Below are positions 35,507 through 44,755 of a stretch of 64,000 nucleotides of DNA, in pieces. This stretch comes from CAYNWT01 sp964485095. Its GTDB lineage: Bacteria; Planctomycetota; Planctomycetia; Planctomycetales; Planctomycetaceae. Each line of letters begins with the position of its first letter. Position 1 is the stretch's first letter. Under the pieces are notes generated by a model that did not search any database, had not been told where the DNA came from, and worked only from the letters and a program-made list of their open reading frames with translations. The translations under genes were made by a program, and so were the position numbers. The DNA is taken from contig CAZAIB010000010.1 of assembly GCA_964485095.1 (NCBI GenBank), positions 1 through 64,000 on the forward strand, written 5' to 3'.

Positions 35507-37375
35507 CTAGTTCTCTGAACGACCAAACATGCGCGCCATTCGTTCTCGCAATGTTGGCCTTGGGTCGGACCGGGTTGTCGAAGACGTGTCTTTGCGAGCG
35601 TCAACAACGGATGCTCGACCAGCACTATCGTCCGGCATCTGAGCCAGTTCTACGTCCATTTTGGCCGAGAGGTCGTCGGTCAGATCGGTTGATTCCGAAT
35701 CTGAGTCGTCATCTTTACTTGCGACAGAACCAACCCGTCTGAAGCTGTTACGTGCCTGAGGCAATGCGTCGATCTCCAGTCGGCTAGGCAGGTTGTGTTG
35801 CCGTTTAGCCTGTATCAGCAACTCGGCGATGTCCGGGTAAGATGCTCCCAGATCAACAGCTTTACGAATGATGCCGGAGATCGAGTTCGGAATGGTTTCG
35901 CGAACGTCTTTCTTGCCGACCTGGTATCGGCTAATCACAACGTTCTCAGAATTATCCCGAGCGCGAATCATGATGTGGCGACCGGCCCGCAATGCCACAG
36001 GCATTTTGAACTTTTGGTTCATACCGAAGATGACCACTTCCGGCTTCTTCCGGTGAGTGATGTGGATCATCGGTTCGCCTTCCACGTCCAATTCGTGGAA
36101 TGTGAAGCCGTCCGGGAATCGTTCTGTGCGAAGCGATGGGTCGGTCCTGTCCAGAACCGTGAGTGCTCTGAACGCACCATAGCGAACCTCTGCAGTGCGT
36201 TCGTTCAGGAGTTCGCGCAGAGCCAGCAATGCGTCTGTGTCTTCAATGACCGCCAGCGCCGCCAATGCGTGTGCGCGGTATGACGGTTCGTCTCTCACCG
36301 ATTCAGCCAACGCGGCGACGCCGGACGGATCGCCCAGATAGGCAAGTGCTGCGGCCGCATGGAACCGAGTTTCCAGGGCGTCCCCTTCGAGAGCACGCTT
36401 GAGGAATGGGATCGACTTGCGTCCGATCGCTTCGAACTGCAACGCGGCTTTCGCGGCAGTAACCGGGTTCATGATCTGCTGACGAAGCTGCTGCTGTCGC
36501 AGACGGCCCGCAACTTCTGTTTCTTTAAACGCAATGTGCCGCACGACCTGCTTGTATCGCCAGTCGTTGTCGCGATAACGCGGATGCAGTTTCAGTTCAA
36601 TCTGTTGGTCACTCTTGCCGCTGGCCAAAGCTTCTCGATTGCCGTATTTGTTGTAGTGGTAAAACCGTTCGCTGATTCGATCGGAAATACGTTTTGCATT
36701 TCGGACGCTGCGGAAGTCGTTGCGTAACACGATCATGAGATCGCGTTCTGCCAGCGATCGGCCACCGGCCAGGATGACTCCACGTTTGAACTGAGCCGCT
36801 TTGGATTTGTCCTCGGTGTCAGAACCGGAAATCAAAATCGGACCACGAGCCACTGCGTATTCCTTACCTTCTTTGATACCACCAGCCGTCGCCTGCTGTT
36901 CGGTGAGCCGTGTTTCCATCAACCAACCGCCGCGAAGACTTTCTGCGTTGCTGTTAGGTGGCAGGCGAACCTCAATGTCCAGTTCCTGACCTTTCCGGGC
37001 CAGTGGCGGCAAGTACGCCCGAACAACAACCAGGGCTGTCGATTTGCTTTTCAGAATCGATTCCGGCTGCTTCACGCCACGACGAGTCATCTCTTCGCGG
37101 AGTTCGGTTCGGGCAACCGAAGGCGGCGGGTCTCCACCGGTTCCATCCAGCCCGGTCACCAGACCAACAGACTGCAGAACGACCGGCGAGTTGCCGTGCA
37201 CGCTCATGTATTCGCCCAGAAGTTTCGTGTCCGTCTTGCTGGCGAACTCGTCCTTCGACTTCTTCTTAGACGACTTCTTCATCGGCTCCTTGTCAGGACT
37301 CTGCGAACGAAGAAGTGTGTTCTGGCAGCCCAGCGCGGCGACCGCGATCATCAGAACCAGTGTTCGTGCAAGCAT
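35507..37375 (-). CDS. FlgI-like (P-ring) domain lipoprotein with HEAT repeats
   Basis: A 622-residue protein. The start at 37375 follows GAGGAG by 7 nt and opens on a lipoprotein signal (MLARTLVLMIAVAALGC); the frame runs on to 37753 but that part looks random. After a Lys/Ser linker, residues about 50-240 resemble the flagellar P-ring protein FlgI: VLQSVGLVTGLDGTGGDPPPS, VRAYLPPLARKGQELDIEVRLP, and SLRGGWLMETRL. Residues about 310-415 hold HEAT-type repeats (LEGDALETRFHAAAALAYLGDPSGVAALAESVRDEPSYRAHALAALAVIED). FlgI normally has no HEAT part and no lipid anchor. No other flagellar gene is in view, so it may serve a flagellum elsewhere or a different envelope ring. Confidence 0.75.
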   Translation of the reverse strand: MLARTLVLMIAVAALGCQNTLLRSQSPDKEPMKKSSKKKSKDEFASKTDTKLLGEYMSVHGNSPVVLQSVGLVTGLDGTGGDPPPSVARTELREEMTRRGVKQPESILKSKSTALVVVRAYLPPLARKGQELDIEVRLPPNSNAESLRGGWLMETRLTEQQATAGGIKEGKEYAVARGPILISGSDTEDKSKAAQFKRGVILAGGRSLAERDLMIVLRNDFRSVRNAKRISDRISERFYHYNKYGNREALASGKSDQQIELKLHPRYRDNDWRYKQVVRHIAFKETEVAGRLRQQQLRQQIMNPVTAAKAALQFEAIGRKSIPFLKRALEGDALETRFHAAAALAYLGDPSGVAALAESVRDEPSYRAHALAALAVIEDTDALLALRELLNERTAEVRYGAFRALTVLDRTDPSLRTERFPDGFTFHELDVEGEPMIHITHRKKPEVVIFGMNQKFKMPVALRAGRHIMIRARDNSENVVISRYQVGKKDVRETIPNSISGIIRKAVDLGASYPDIAELLIQAKRQHNLPSRLEIDALPQARNSFRRVGSVASKDDDSDSESTDLTDDLSAKMDVELAQMPDDSAGRASVVDARKDTSSTTRSDPRPTLRERMARMFGRSEN

Positions 37376-37683
37376 GATAAGACTCCTCATCCATGAGGAT
37401 GTTGAGCCAGCTACCAGGCAAGCGCGTGGCAACTGGTTCGGTGGGGACCGAGTGAAGTGAGAATCAGAGATGATCGTTTGGAGAGAATGCAGAGCGTAGA
37501 GATCGGCCACAAAACCGGTCAAGATGCTGCCACGGCTGGATGCAGCACTTTCATCGCGCGCGGCAAAGTACGTCAGGCGGCTACGGCGGAACCGGCAGAA
37601 ACAGCGGCTGACTAGCCCGGATTCGGTGATCCGAAGTCGGTTCGGCTCCGTACTGGAGATAAACCTGACGAGAAGGAGATTCG
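37376..37683. other. Divergent promoter gap
   Basis: 308 bp between the FlgI-like lipoprotein and the zinc-ribbon protein genes. The right end has AAGGAGATTCG before the ATG at 37684. A small hairpin, CGGAT-TCGGTG-ATCCG near 37618-37633, is the only structure I see. No gene. Confidence 0.4.
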
Positions 37684-38262
37684 ATGAAACTGGTCGCGAT
37701 GAGATGTGAATTCTGTGGAGGGAAGGTCGAACGCGCGACCCTCGACACAGCAATTTGCGTCTTCTGCGACATGGGCTATCTCATCGATCGCGGACCTGTC
37801 TACGTGCAGGCACAGGTTCCGGTTTCGGTCGAAGAACCGTTGGTTCCCGAGGTCGCTGAGGAACCAGAACCCGCCTGCGAGCTACAAACGGAAGAGGAGT
37901 TTCTTAGGGACCTGATGGTCGCAGAGAAAGCCGACTTCGTTCGAAAGATGCATGCGGCCGGAGTCATACAGGTTGATGGACGGTGGCAAGTGAAACTGCC
38001 GGAACTGCTACTACTGCCGACGTTCGTCGGATTGGCGGGCATGGTCTTGTGTGCTCTGTTAGCGGTCGCGGTTCCGTCCAAATACACATTGTTGATGTTC
38101 GGTATTGGAGCGTTCAAACTTGTGGCGGGCGGTTTGTACTCGCTGTCGCAGTTCACGCAGTCACGCCAGCTTGTTGACGAAATCGACCGGTTCGGTCGCC
38201 GCCGTAGCGAGCTACGGAAGACACTGCGAGAGGTTCGTCAGGAACAACGCGAAGCAGCCTAA
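37684..38262 (+). CDS. Zinc-ribbon membrane protein, unknown
   Basis: A 192-residue protein. The N-terminus has two CxxC pairs (Cys8/Cys11 and Cys25/Cys28 in MRCEFCGGKVE and AICVFCDMGY), a zinc ribbon with a 13-residue spacer. A Pro/Glu-rich stretch leads to two membrane helices (about 107-128 and 132-155) and a highly charged C-terminal helix (VDEIDRFGRRRSELRKTLREVRQEQREAA) that may form a coiled coil. AAGGAG lies 7 nt before the ATG. I do not know the family; the ribbon-plus-membrane plan suggests a sensor or assembly factor. Confidence 0.7.
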   Translation: MKLVAMRCEFCGGKVERATLDTAICVFCDMGYLIDRGPVYVQAQVPVSVEEPLVPEVAEEPEPACELQTEEEFLRDLMVAEKADFVRKMHAAGVIQVDGRWQVKLPELLLLPTFVGLAGMVLCALLAVAVPSKYTLLMFGIGAFKLVAGGLYSLSQFTQSRQLVDEIDRFGRRRSELRKTLREVRQEQREAA

Positions 38263-38299
38263 GTTAAAGTGCTGCTGTCTTCTGATTGGCCCAGGCACA

Positions 38300-38359
38300 G
38301 TCGCCGGACTCTCCGAGTCCGGTTGGCGTGCCGGGACCGAATACGGAGTATTCGGCGAC
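38300..38359. repeat. TCC-loop double-hairpin element, copy A
   Basis: A 60-bp element bounded by GTCGCC and GGCGAC, made of two facing hairpins. The left is CCGGACTC-TCC-GAGTCCGG (38304-38322). The right, read on the other strand, is CCGAATAC-TCC-GTATTCGG (38337-38355). Stems differ in sequence yet stay fully paired, and the TCC loop is kept. It lies between two plus-strand membrane protein genes. Confidence 0.85.
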
Positions 38360-38471
38360 TTTGTAGCGTAACTCGGCCAAATCTGCTTCCGTATTGACCT
38401 GTTCGGCACTTTTGTGACACAGTTCCGACCGTTTGAAACTGCAGGAATCCGCAGCCAGGTCAGGGACGACT

Positions 38472-39086
38472 ATGAAGCGGTTTGGAGCCATCCTATTCAT
38501 CTCCGCGTACCTTTGCGCGCTCTCGTGGGGCATTGTTTCCCACGCTGTGAAGTACAAAGTCGGCAGCCATCCGATCATGTACTACGTTGTTTGGGACATG
38601 TTTTGTGGCTGGTCGGCTTATTCCAGCAGGCTGCAGGTCATTGCCGAAGGCGAAAGCGGCAAGTACTACGAAGTCTCACCCGCGCCATGGGGAGAACTCA
38701 ACCCGTTCGGTCATATCGAACGTCGACACTATGACCCGTTCGATGACCTCATCCCAAAGATCATCAAGAACAACCTGCGGAACACGACACACGAACCAAT
38801 TGAGAACGTGTACGTCATCGAAGAGGTCTGGCCGAAAAAATACAACCTGCCGGACGACATCTGGGAAGAGAAGTTCGAGAAACCCAAAGACCTGCAGCCG
38901 TACTACAACGTCCGCAGTGTGTTCTCCGGGGATGGCGTGAAGGTGCGATGCAACCTGGCCTGGTACCAGCTGCAGATCGTTCGTTCTGTTGCCAACAACC
39001 CGCGTCTGCAACAGCAGGCCGCCGGTTCTCAACCGTTCTTCACGAACGTGCGCAGCGGAAACTCAATGGCACCGGCCGGAAACTGA
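38472..39086 (+). CDS. Small membrane-anchored protein next to HTTM gene, unknown
   Basis: A 204-residue protein with one N-terminal membrane helix (FGAILFISAYLCALSWGIVSHAV), then a polar domain rich in Tyr, Trp and Pro (YYVVWDMFCGWSAYSSRLQVIAEGESGKYYEVSPAPWGELNPFGHIERRHYD). The start at 38472 has AGGG about 9 nt upstream. I do not recognise the family. It is 46 bp before the HTTM gene and on the same strand; such a partner would be logical if it supplies a substrate or an anchoring domain. Confidence 0.7.
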   Translation: MKRFGAILFISAYLCALSWGIVSHAVKYKVGSHPIMYYVVWDMFCGWSAYSSRLQVIAEGESGKYYEVSPAPWGELNPFGHIERRHYDPFDDLIPKIIKNNLRNTTHEPIENVYVIEEVWPKKYNLPDDIWEEKFEKPKDLQPYYNVRSVFSGDGVKVRCNLAWYQLQIVRSVANNPRLQQQAAGSQPFFTNVRSGNSMAPAGN

Positions 39087-39132
39087 ACCAACCGCAGCCG
39101 CATTGACGGAACAGACAACACGGGGCGAAATC

Positions 39133-40677
39133 ATGGATGGTATGCCAACAACCGGACTCCTGGCTGGCTTGCGCAAGAAGGTCAACAACTTCTTCTTTGA
39201 GGAAGAAGTTCCCTACGGACTAGCACTCCTGCGCATTGTGCTGCCGTTGGTCATGTTGATTCCGATGCTGCAGCGACTCTCGCGTGTGCGCGAGCTGTTT
39301 TCTGTGGATGGGGCGACGTGCCAGATTTCTCGCGTCTACAAATGGGGCGACTTACTGCCTGAACTCCCCGGCAACGTTGCCGTCGGGTTGTATGTGTTCA
39401 TGATCTTCTGCCTGATCACAACGTCGATGGGCTGGATGACCAGAATCTCTGTCTGCTGTGCGACAGTCCTGTTCACATACTTCAATGCGTTGGATGCAAT
39501 CAGCACGCTCACTAAGTACTCAGTCATCGCGACAGATGCGATGCTGGTGATGTGTGTTGCGAACTCCGGTTCACTTTGGTCGGTCGATAGCTGGTTGCAG
39601 AACCGCAGGAAGGCAAGTCACTGGCCGGGAGAACCAAACATTCAGCGGCCCAAAGTGGCAGTCTGGCAGGCACGATTAATCCAAATGCTTGTGGCCTACA
39701 CTTACTTCGGCGCGGCCATCACGAAGATGCAGACGCAGGCGTTCTTCAGTGGCGATCAGATGAAATTCTGGATGCTGACCAATGTGAACTTCAATAACCC
39801 AATCGGCGAATACGCCGCGACAATGCCGGCGGTGCTTGTGGTTTCGGCGTATCTGGCGATCGTTTGGGAAACGTGTTTCATCTTCACGGTTTGGCGTGGC
39901 TGGCAACGTCCGGTCATGCTGGCAGCCGGTGTGATGTTCCACCTTGGAACGACAGTCATGCTGGGCCTGTATATCTTCCCGATGGTCTGTATTTCGCTTT
40001 ATCTGGCGTTCATACGGGAAGATGACGTCCGCATCATTGCCGCGATGTATCGACGGTTCCGACGTCGCTTCGGTTGGCGACCAAGACGCTACACGGCAGC
40101 AGATTTGGAACCGCAACCAATTGGGTTCATTCCGTCATTCCTGAAGCTACCATCACAAGCGGCGTTCGTTGTCATTGGCGGACTGGCCGTGCTGCTGGGC
40201 ATCGAAGCAGAATACCAGGCCGACTTGTACGGAATCCGATCACCAAACGGACCAAGCGCGCTCAGGGAAATCGATCAGGCCAGGGCAATCGAGATGCTAA
40301 CCGCGTCCGCCAAAATTCGAGAAGAGGATAAATTCTTCTCCTTCGATATCGGAACCACGGCCATTGCCGGAATCCTGATGGACCCGAAAACAACGTTCAC
40401 CTACGGCGACACGATTCTTGCCCAAAGCAGTCTGAACCCACCGCACGAAGATTTGCTGGTCGAATGCGATCTGGTCGACATGGACGGTCGCGTGATCCAC
40501 CACTTCCAGACCTACGCCACCCGCGAAATGTTCCGCTGTGATTTCTACTACCGGGTTGGAGCCGACACGGTTCCGGGCAAGTACGAACTGGTCCTCAAGA
40601 GCTCCGGTCTGGAAGTCGGCCGCCGCTCATTCGATCTGGTCGGAACACCGCCCACCGGCCGCGTTCTCGGTAACTAA
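39133..40677 (+). CDS. HTTM domain membrane protein
   Basis: A 514-residue protein with about eight membrane helices of the HTTM type, the transmembrane unit shared with vitamin-K-dependent gamma-carboxylase. Landmarks are YGLALLRIVLPLVMLIPML at the first helix, FTYFNALDAISTLTKYSVIATDAMLVM, the conserved RLIQMLVAYTYFGAAITKMQTQAFFSGDQM, and VMFHLGTTVMLGLYIFPMVCISLYLAF. A soluble C-terminal domain (about 370-514) is beta-rich and has no family I know. True carboxylase activity cannot be claimed. The start at 39133 is chosen since the upstream frame overlaps the previous gene; an ATG three codons later is possible. Confidence 0.85.
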   Translation: MDGMPTTGLLAGLRKKVNNFFFEEEVPYGLALLRIVLPLVMLIPMLQRLSRVRELFSVDGATCQISRVYKWGDLLPELPGNVAVGLYVFMIFCLITTSMGWMTRISVCCATVLFTYFNALDAISTLTKYSVIATDAMLVMCVANSGSLWSVDSWLQNRRKASHWPGEPNIQRPKVAVWQARLIQMLVAYTYFGAAITKMQTQAFFSGDQMKFWMLTNVNFNNPIGEYAATMPAVLVVSAYLAIVWETCFIFTVWRGWQRPVMLAAGVMFHLGTTVMLGLYIFPMVCISLYLAFIREDDVRIIAAMYRRFRRRFGWRPRRYTAADLEPQPIGFIPSFLKLPSQAAFVVIGGLAVLLGIEAEYQADLYGIRSPNGPSALREIDQARAIEMLTASAKIREEDKFFSFDIGTTAIAGILMDPKTTFTYGDTILAQSSLNPPHEDLLVECDLVDMDGRVIHHFQTYATREMFRCDFYYRVGADTVPGKYELVLKSSGLEVGRRSFDLVGTPPTGRVLGN

Positions 40678-40889
40678 CGCGAACGTTCCGTTCGATCGGT
40701 ATCCGGTTGGTTGCGGGACTCGGGTTGGAAGTTGCGCTCCCGGATGGGTGGTTGTTGGGACGCATGTCTGCGGCATGGGTATAGGTATTGCTTCGACGAT
40801 CAGGAAGCAAACGGGAATGCCCGGGGAGATGCTGAATCACTCTGTCAGTGCGGCAACATGCAGTCGGGTGATCAAACATTGACTTTCGC

Positions 40890-41441
40890 TTGGATTGTCA
40901 TAAAACGCCGAGTGATGAGGACACAAACCAATCCGGCAGTATAAGGAACGTAGCCATTTTTGAATCAGAAACGACGCTCGTCAATTTTGCAATCGGCTAC
41001 CTGAAGACGATCGCCAAGGACTTGCAGGATGGCGACTTGACCACGCTGAAGGAATCGACTGGAAAAACCCCGCAATGGATACTGGGGCATCTGCGAATCG
41101 CATCTGAGCTTGGCAGCAAAATGCTGGGAGCAGAACCGGGTTGTGGTGACGAGTGGTTCGCTGCCTATGGTCCCGGTAGCCAGCCTGGCGATGCAAATGC
41201 ACCAGCGTTTACCGTTGCCGATGTTCTTGTCGACCTCGAAAAAGGCTATTCCCGACTATTGGAGCTGACCAAGAACGCATCAACAGAAGTGCTCAACGAA
41301 AAGCATGGCTTCGAACCGTTAGAGCCTGCAATTTCGACGAAGCGTGAGTTGATGTCTCACTTGCTGACGACACACATCACCTATCATCTGGCACAGCTGT
41401 CTGCATGTCGGCAAGCCAAAGGGCACTCGCCTGTTTTTTAG
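40890..41441 (+). CDS. DinB / YfiT family protein
   Basis: A small four-helix protein, up to 183 residues, of the DinB superfamily, whose members bind a metal through three His residues and often carry out thiol-dependent reactions. Candidate ligands are His in ILGHLRIA (about 70), and two in SHLLTTHITYHLAQLS (about 160-170). The start is unclear. The frame opens with a TTG at 40890, but the first 23 residues look unlike the family. An ATT at 40953, preceded by AAGGA at -8, would give the typical N-terminus IFESETTLVNFAIGYL, though ATT starts are rare. Confidence 0.8.
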   Translation: MDCHKTPSDEDTNQSGSIRNVAIFESETTLVNFAIGYLKTIAKDLQDGDLTTLKESTGKTPQWILGHLRIASELGSKMLGAEPGCGDEWFAAYGPGSQPGDANAPAFTVADVLVDLEKGYSRLLELTKNASTEVLNEKHGFEPLEPAISTKRELMSHLLTTHITYHLAQLSACRQAKGHSPVF

Positions 41442-41550
41442 GTTCTGATGCTTCACGCGTTGCGCTACCGACGGAACTTCTAATCCCGCAGCTGCCCGAC
41501 ATCCGTCGTGTGGCTTCGGGGACAACGAATGTCTCAAAAGGTTCGCGCGA

Positions 41551-42630
41551 TTAAGAACCAAGGCCCAGTTCCCGCCATTTCGCGTTCGCTGCCGTGACCG
41601 CGGTGTTACCGTTCCTTGCGTCAAACTTCGCCGCCAGCTTGTTTGTTTCGGTGTGGAACCAATGGGCCAGCTCGGCCGTCTTGTGAGTGGTCGACGGGCC
41701 GAGGTTCATCTGGTCGGGCACACGCAGACCAATCTCGTCGCGCGATGCAGATAGTTTTTCCAGCAACGTGGCGACCGTGCAGTAGAACTCCATGCGCTGG
41801 TCAACCATTGCCATTCCCCAGACCAGCGGCAGGTGTTGTTCGACGCAAACGACGGCCTTGTCGTAGTTCTCATCGCGCGTGAGGAATAGAAGGTGGCGCG
41901 AGATCGTGGGGATGTAATCGGGGTTGCCCTGCACGGTGGGGTAGCCGGTTTCGTGGTGTTCACGGGCTTCATCAAGCCGGCCCAGGTGCATTAGTGGAAT
42001 CAGCACGCGGCCGTACGTGGTTTGTGGCACGGTGCTGCAACTCATGTCGCCACTTAGAATCGGTTCGGCTGCTGCGAGTGCTTCTTCGTACCGGCCGAAG
42101 TGGTTCAGGTAGCGAATCTCTGAGTTTTGTTCGCACGCAATGCAGTCTGCCATCATGTCGTGAGGTGTGGCCTTCCACTGTTCGAAGAAGTGGAGGCATT
42201 GCTTGTCGTCGCCAATGTCCAAAGCAATGTCGGCTCGGCTGTCATGCACCGGTCGCAGATTGAATCCGCCCGCGGTGTAGCGAGCTTCCATATCGGCTTC
42301 CATCTTGTGAATCTTCTCAAGACTGACGGTCGGGAACGCAGCGATGGAGCTAATGATCCACTTGTACTTCCACAGAAGGCTGTGCAAATCGACGCATTCC
42401 GGGTCTTCGTCGAACTTGGCAAGAACCCATGCGAACGCAACCAGGGCTTTCTCGTCGGCTCCACTAAACGTCGCGGCCGTGACGAGCTCCATCCGGGTTC
42501 CAACAGACGCGTCAACGTTGTTAAGGCTGTCGGCAATGCGAACAGCTTCCTCAAGCACAGCAACCTGAGCCGGCGAATGCGGCAGCTCCCAGGCTTCATC
42601 CATGAGCTGTTCAAGACGTTCGTACGACAT
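41551..42630 (-). CDS. TPR-like cytoplasmic protein, unknown
   Basis: A 359-residue soluble protein rich in short amphipathic helices of TPR type (LEEAVRIADSLNN; YEEALAAAEPILSGDMSC; LGRLDEAREHHETGYPTV). No catalytic motif or signal is visible. A run of five G precedes the ATG at 42630; a TTG at 42666 overlapping the stop of the upstream small protein is less likely. The family is unknown to me; it probably works as a scaffold. Confidence 0.7.
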   Translation of the reverse strand: MSYERLEQLMDEAWELPHSPAQVAVLEEAVRIADSLNNVDASVGTRMELVTAATFSGADEKALVAFAWVLAKFDEDPECVDLHSLLWKYKWIISSIAAFPTVSLEKIHKMEADMEARYTAGGFNLRPVHDSRADIALDIGDDKQCLHFFEQWKATPHDMMADCIACEQNSEIRYLNHFGRYEEALAAAEPILSGDMSCSTVPQTTYGRVLIPLMHLGRLDEAREHHETGYPTVQGNPDYIPTISRHLLFLTRDENYDKAVVCVEQHLPLVWGMAMVDQRMEFYCTVATLLEKLSASRDEIGLRVPDQMNLGPSTTHKTAELAHWFHTETNKLAAKFDARNGNTAVTAANAKWRELGLGS

Positions 42631-42662
42631 GTTGCCCCCCGTTCCTGCTCGAGATAGGTAAT

Positions 42663-42953
42663 TCAATCAGTCGTCGGCGTAATTCGTTTCAACAGAAAGT
42701 TGTTTGTTCGGTTCGCTACCACCAATGCTGTCGGAACCGAAGCGAAAAAGCCGACGATCCACCAGTCCTCACCAAGCCAGTAGCTAATCAGCGCGAAAGC
42801 GCCCAAAATCAGACCAAAGGTGCCCACGCCCACCGAGACTGCGATTGTTGATACAACGATTGTTGTCAGGACCGACGGCACGTTTTCAGTTGATGCCGAC
42901 CCCTCAGTCAGATCGTCCGACGCTCGGTAGGGATTGTCTGATAGGTTAGTCAT
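42663..42953 (-). CDS. Small two-helix membrane protein, unknown
   Basis: A 96-residue protein with a polar N-terminus (MTNLSDNPYRASDDL) and two membrane helices (about 29-57 and 64-82). The N-terminal NPYRAS pattern recurs in many small planctomycete membrane proteins. Function unknown. It ends 32 bp before the TPR-like gene on the same strand. Confidence 0.7.
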   Translation of the reverse strand: MTNLSDNPYRASDDLTEGSASTENVPSVLTTIVVSTIAVSVGVGTFGLILGAFALISYWLGEDWWIVGFFASVPTALVVANRTNNFLLKRITPTTD

Positions 42954-42997
42954 GCGAAGAGCCCAACGCCCTTTCGGGATTGCTCGATGCCCGCGAT

Positions 42998-44755
42998 CTA
43001 CAAAGCTTCTTCTGTTCTGACCAACATCTCGACCAAACGTTCGGAAATTTCTCCAGGGGTTTCGTGAGAGAAGTTGATAAGAACCACTTCCTTCGCGTAC
43101 AGCTTGCCGATGTATCGGCGGTGTCTGGCGGATGTTGAGAGGCTGGCCAGGAAATCGCGGTGACCTGAGTTGATTACGATTTCGTTTTTGCCAGCGTCAT
43201 ATCGCGAACGGAACCGACTGGCCTGGTCTGGTTCCAACCGGTAAGTCGGCAGGCCACGTTTGTTTGTGGTGCTGACCTCACCTTCGATTTCAGCGCGGGT
43301 GAACCTGATTTCTGCTTCCGCTGTAGCTGACGTTTGTTTTTGATGAGCGGTGACCTGAACGACGACTCGGCCCTGCCGAGTTGCTGTCACAATGCATTGA
43401 TCGTCTGTAGGTTCGCAGGTCGCGGTTCCCTCAGTGACACGCCAGGAGAATGTGACACCAGAGTCGATTCGCAGGTTGTTTTCGTCGCGTGCCAGGGCTG
43501 ACAAGGTTGCGGGTTCGCCCGGGTTCTTGAGCAGACTGAACGGACGGCAGACGACATGGTCCAGCTTTCCGGCGGCCAGTGCCAGGGTTTGCGTTCCGCC
43601 GTCCTGGAAATCGCGGGCGACTCCGGTCGTCGATGTCACCGCCTCGGGACTGCCTTTCGGCAGAGTGGATCGCGGAATGTCGAAGAAGAAGTAATCGTTG
43701 CGCGATAGGTTTTGCAGGGCGCCAAGCAGCGCTTTGTGGACCTGCTTTTGGATTTCGGCACTCGCGCGTTCCGATGCAGCTTGCTGACGTGATTGAACGG
43801 TCGCGGTAACTTGTTCGGAAAGTTCCTGCATGGCGTCGACGAAGCAGTCCAGTTTTTCGTCGGGAATCACGCCGCCGCGTGTTCCGGGAGCAAGGTTAAG
43901 AGCCGGGAAGTCGATGATGCCTTCCAGGCGATCGTCGGTCCAGGGATCCTGAGCGAACTGAACCAGTTCGGAAATGTCAGACAGAACTCGGGTTCCGTCT
44001 TTACACAACGCGATGCGGGTGTTGCGCGAACCGGCCTGCGCACGGAGATAGAGTTCGACAAACATATCGCCGGCGGGTGTCTTGATTTTCGTCGGCAGTT
44101 CCAGGAGTTCACCTTCGAACTCGCGCGGTTCGACTAATCGATCTTTTCTTGAAATCTTGTCGGCGATGTGAATCCTGACGCCGGTTGATCGGATGCGGTC
44201 GCGAAGTTCGGCAGACAGATAGCGATCCAGTTTTTCGCCGGTCACGATGGAACGCGTCGCTGGCAGCAGCGGACCGATTGTGATTCGCGTTCCGCCCGTG
44301 TTTAGCTTTCCGCGAACCGGACGCACTGAATATCCGTCGTCGCCGCGCTGCATAAACAGTTCGTAGACTTTGCCATCCTTGCCGGCGGACGCCATGCGGA
44401 GTTCGTCGCCAAGGCTCCAGAAGCTTAGTAGTCCGATGCCGAATTCGCCGTGCACGCCCGACTTGTCGTCGCCGCTGAGGTACCGCTTCATCGAATCGCA
44501 AATGTGGGTCGCGATGTAGTCGAAATTCGGCAGGCCTTCTTCGTTCAGGCGAACACCGTCGCCATCGTCCTGCAGTTCGAGATACATTTCGCCGTCTTTG
44601 CGGCGGCGTGTGATGCTGATTTCTGTCGAATGAGCATCAATGGCGTTTTCGGTGAGTTCGCAAACGGCTTTTAGCGGATGCGTTTGGGAATGAGCGATGA
44701 TGCTGATCGCGTTCCATTGATCCCCAATCTGCAACTTTCCCTGATTCTCAGGCAT
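42998..44755 (-). CDS. GHKL ATPase fused to an Ig-like region
   Basis: A 585-residue soluble protein. Residues 1-180 are a GHKL ATP-binding fold (as in Hsp90, MutL and MORC): the N box CELTENAIDAHST with Asn37, LQDDGDGV with Asp64/Gly65/Gly67, and the lid GVHGEFGIGLLSF (100-112). Residues 180-330 resemble the transducer half of such ATPases. Residues about 430-490 look like a bacterial Ig-like strand set (SALARDENNLRIDSGVTFSWRVTEGTATC; VVVQVTAHQKQTSATAEAEIRF), which is unusual in a protein without a signal peptide. The last 90 residues are helical and charged. MORC-like ATPases of this kind have been linked to restriction and conflict systems, but no nuclease or methylase is near, so the role is open. 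Confidence 0.8.
   Translation of the reverse strand: MPENQGKLQIGDQWNAISIIAHSQTHPLKAVCELTENAIDAHSTEISITRRRKDGEMYLELQDDGDGVRLNEEGLPNFDYIATHICDSMKRYLSGDDKSGVHGEFGIGLLSFWSLGDELRMASAGKDGKVYELFMQRGDDGYSVRPVRGKLNTGGTRITIGPLLPATRSIVTGEKLDRYLSAELRDRIRSTGVRIHIADKISRKDRLVEPREFEGELLELPTKIKTPAGDMFVELYLRAQAGSRNTRIALCKDGTRVLSDISELVQFAQDPWTDDRLEGIIDFPALNLAPGTRGGVIPDEKLDCFVDAMQELSEQVTATVQSRQQAASERASAEIQKQVHKALLGALQNLSRNDYFFFDIPRSTLPKGSPEAVTSTTGVARDFQDGGTQTLALAAGKLDHVVCRPFSLLKNPGEPATLSALARDENNLRIDSGVTFSWRVTEGTATCEPTDDQCIVTATRQGRVVVQVTAHQKQTSATAEAEIRFTRAEIEGEVSTTNKRGLPTYRLEPDQASRFRSRYDAGKNEIVINSGHRDFLASLSTSARHRRYIGKLYAKEVVLINFSHETPGEISERLVEMLVRTEEAL

Noticed and set aside
40595..40889. Overlapping frames on both strands after the HTTM gene
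   Set aside because: No likeness or ribosome sites; they overlap each other and the HTTM end.
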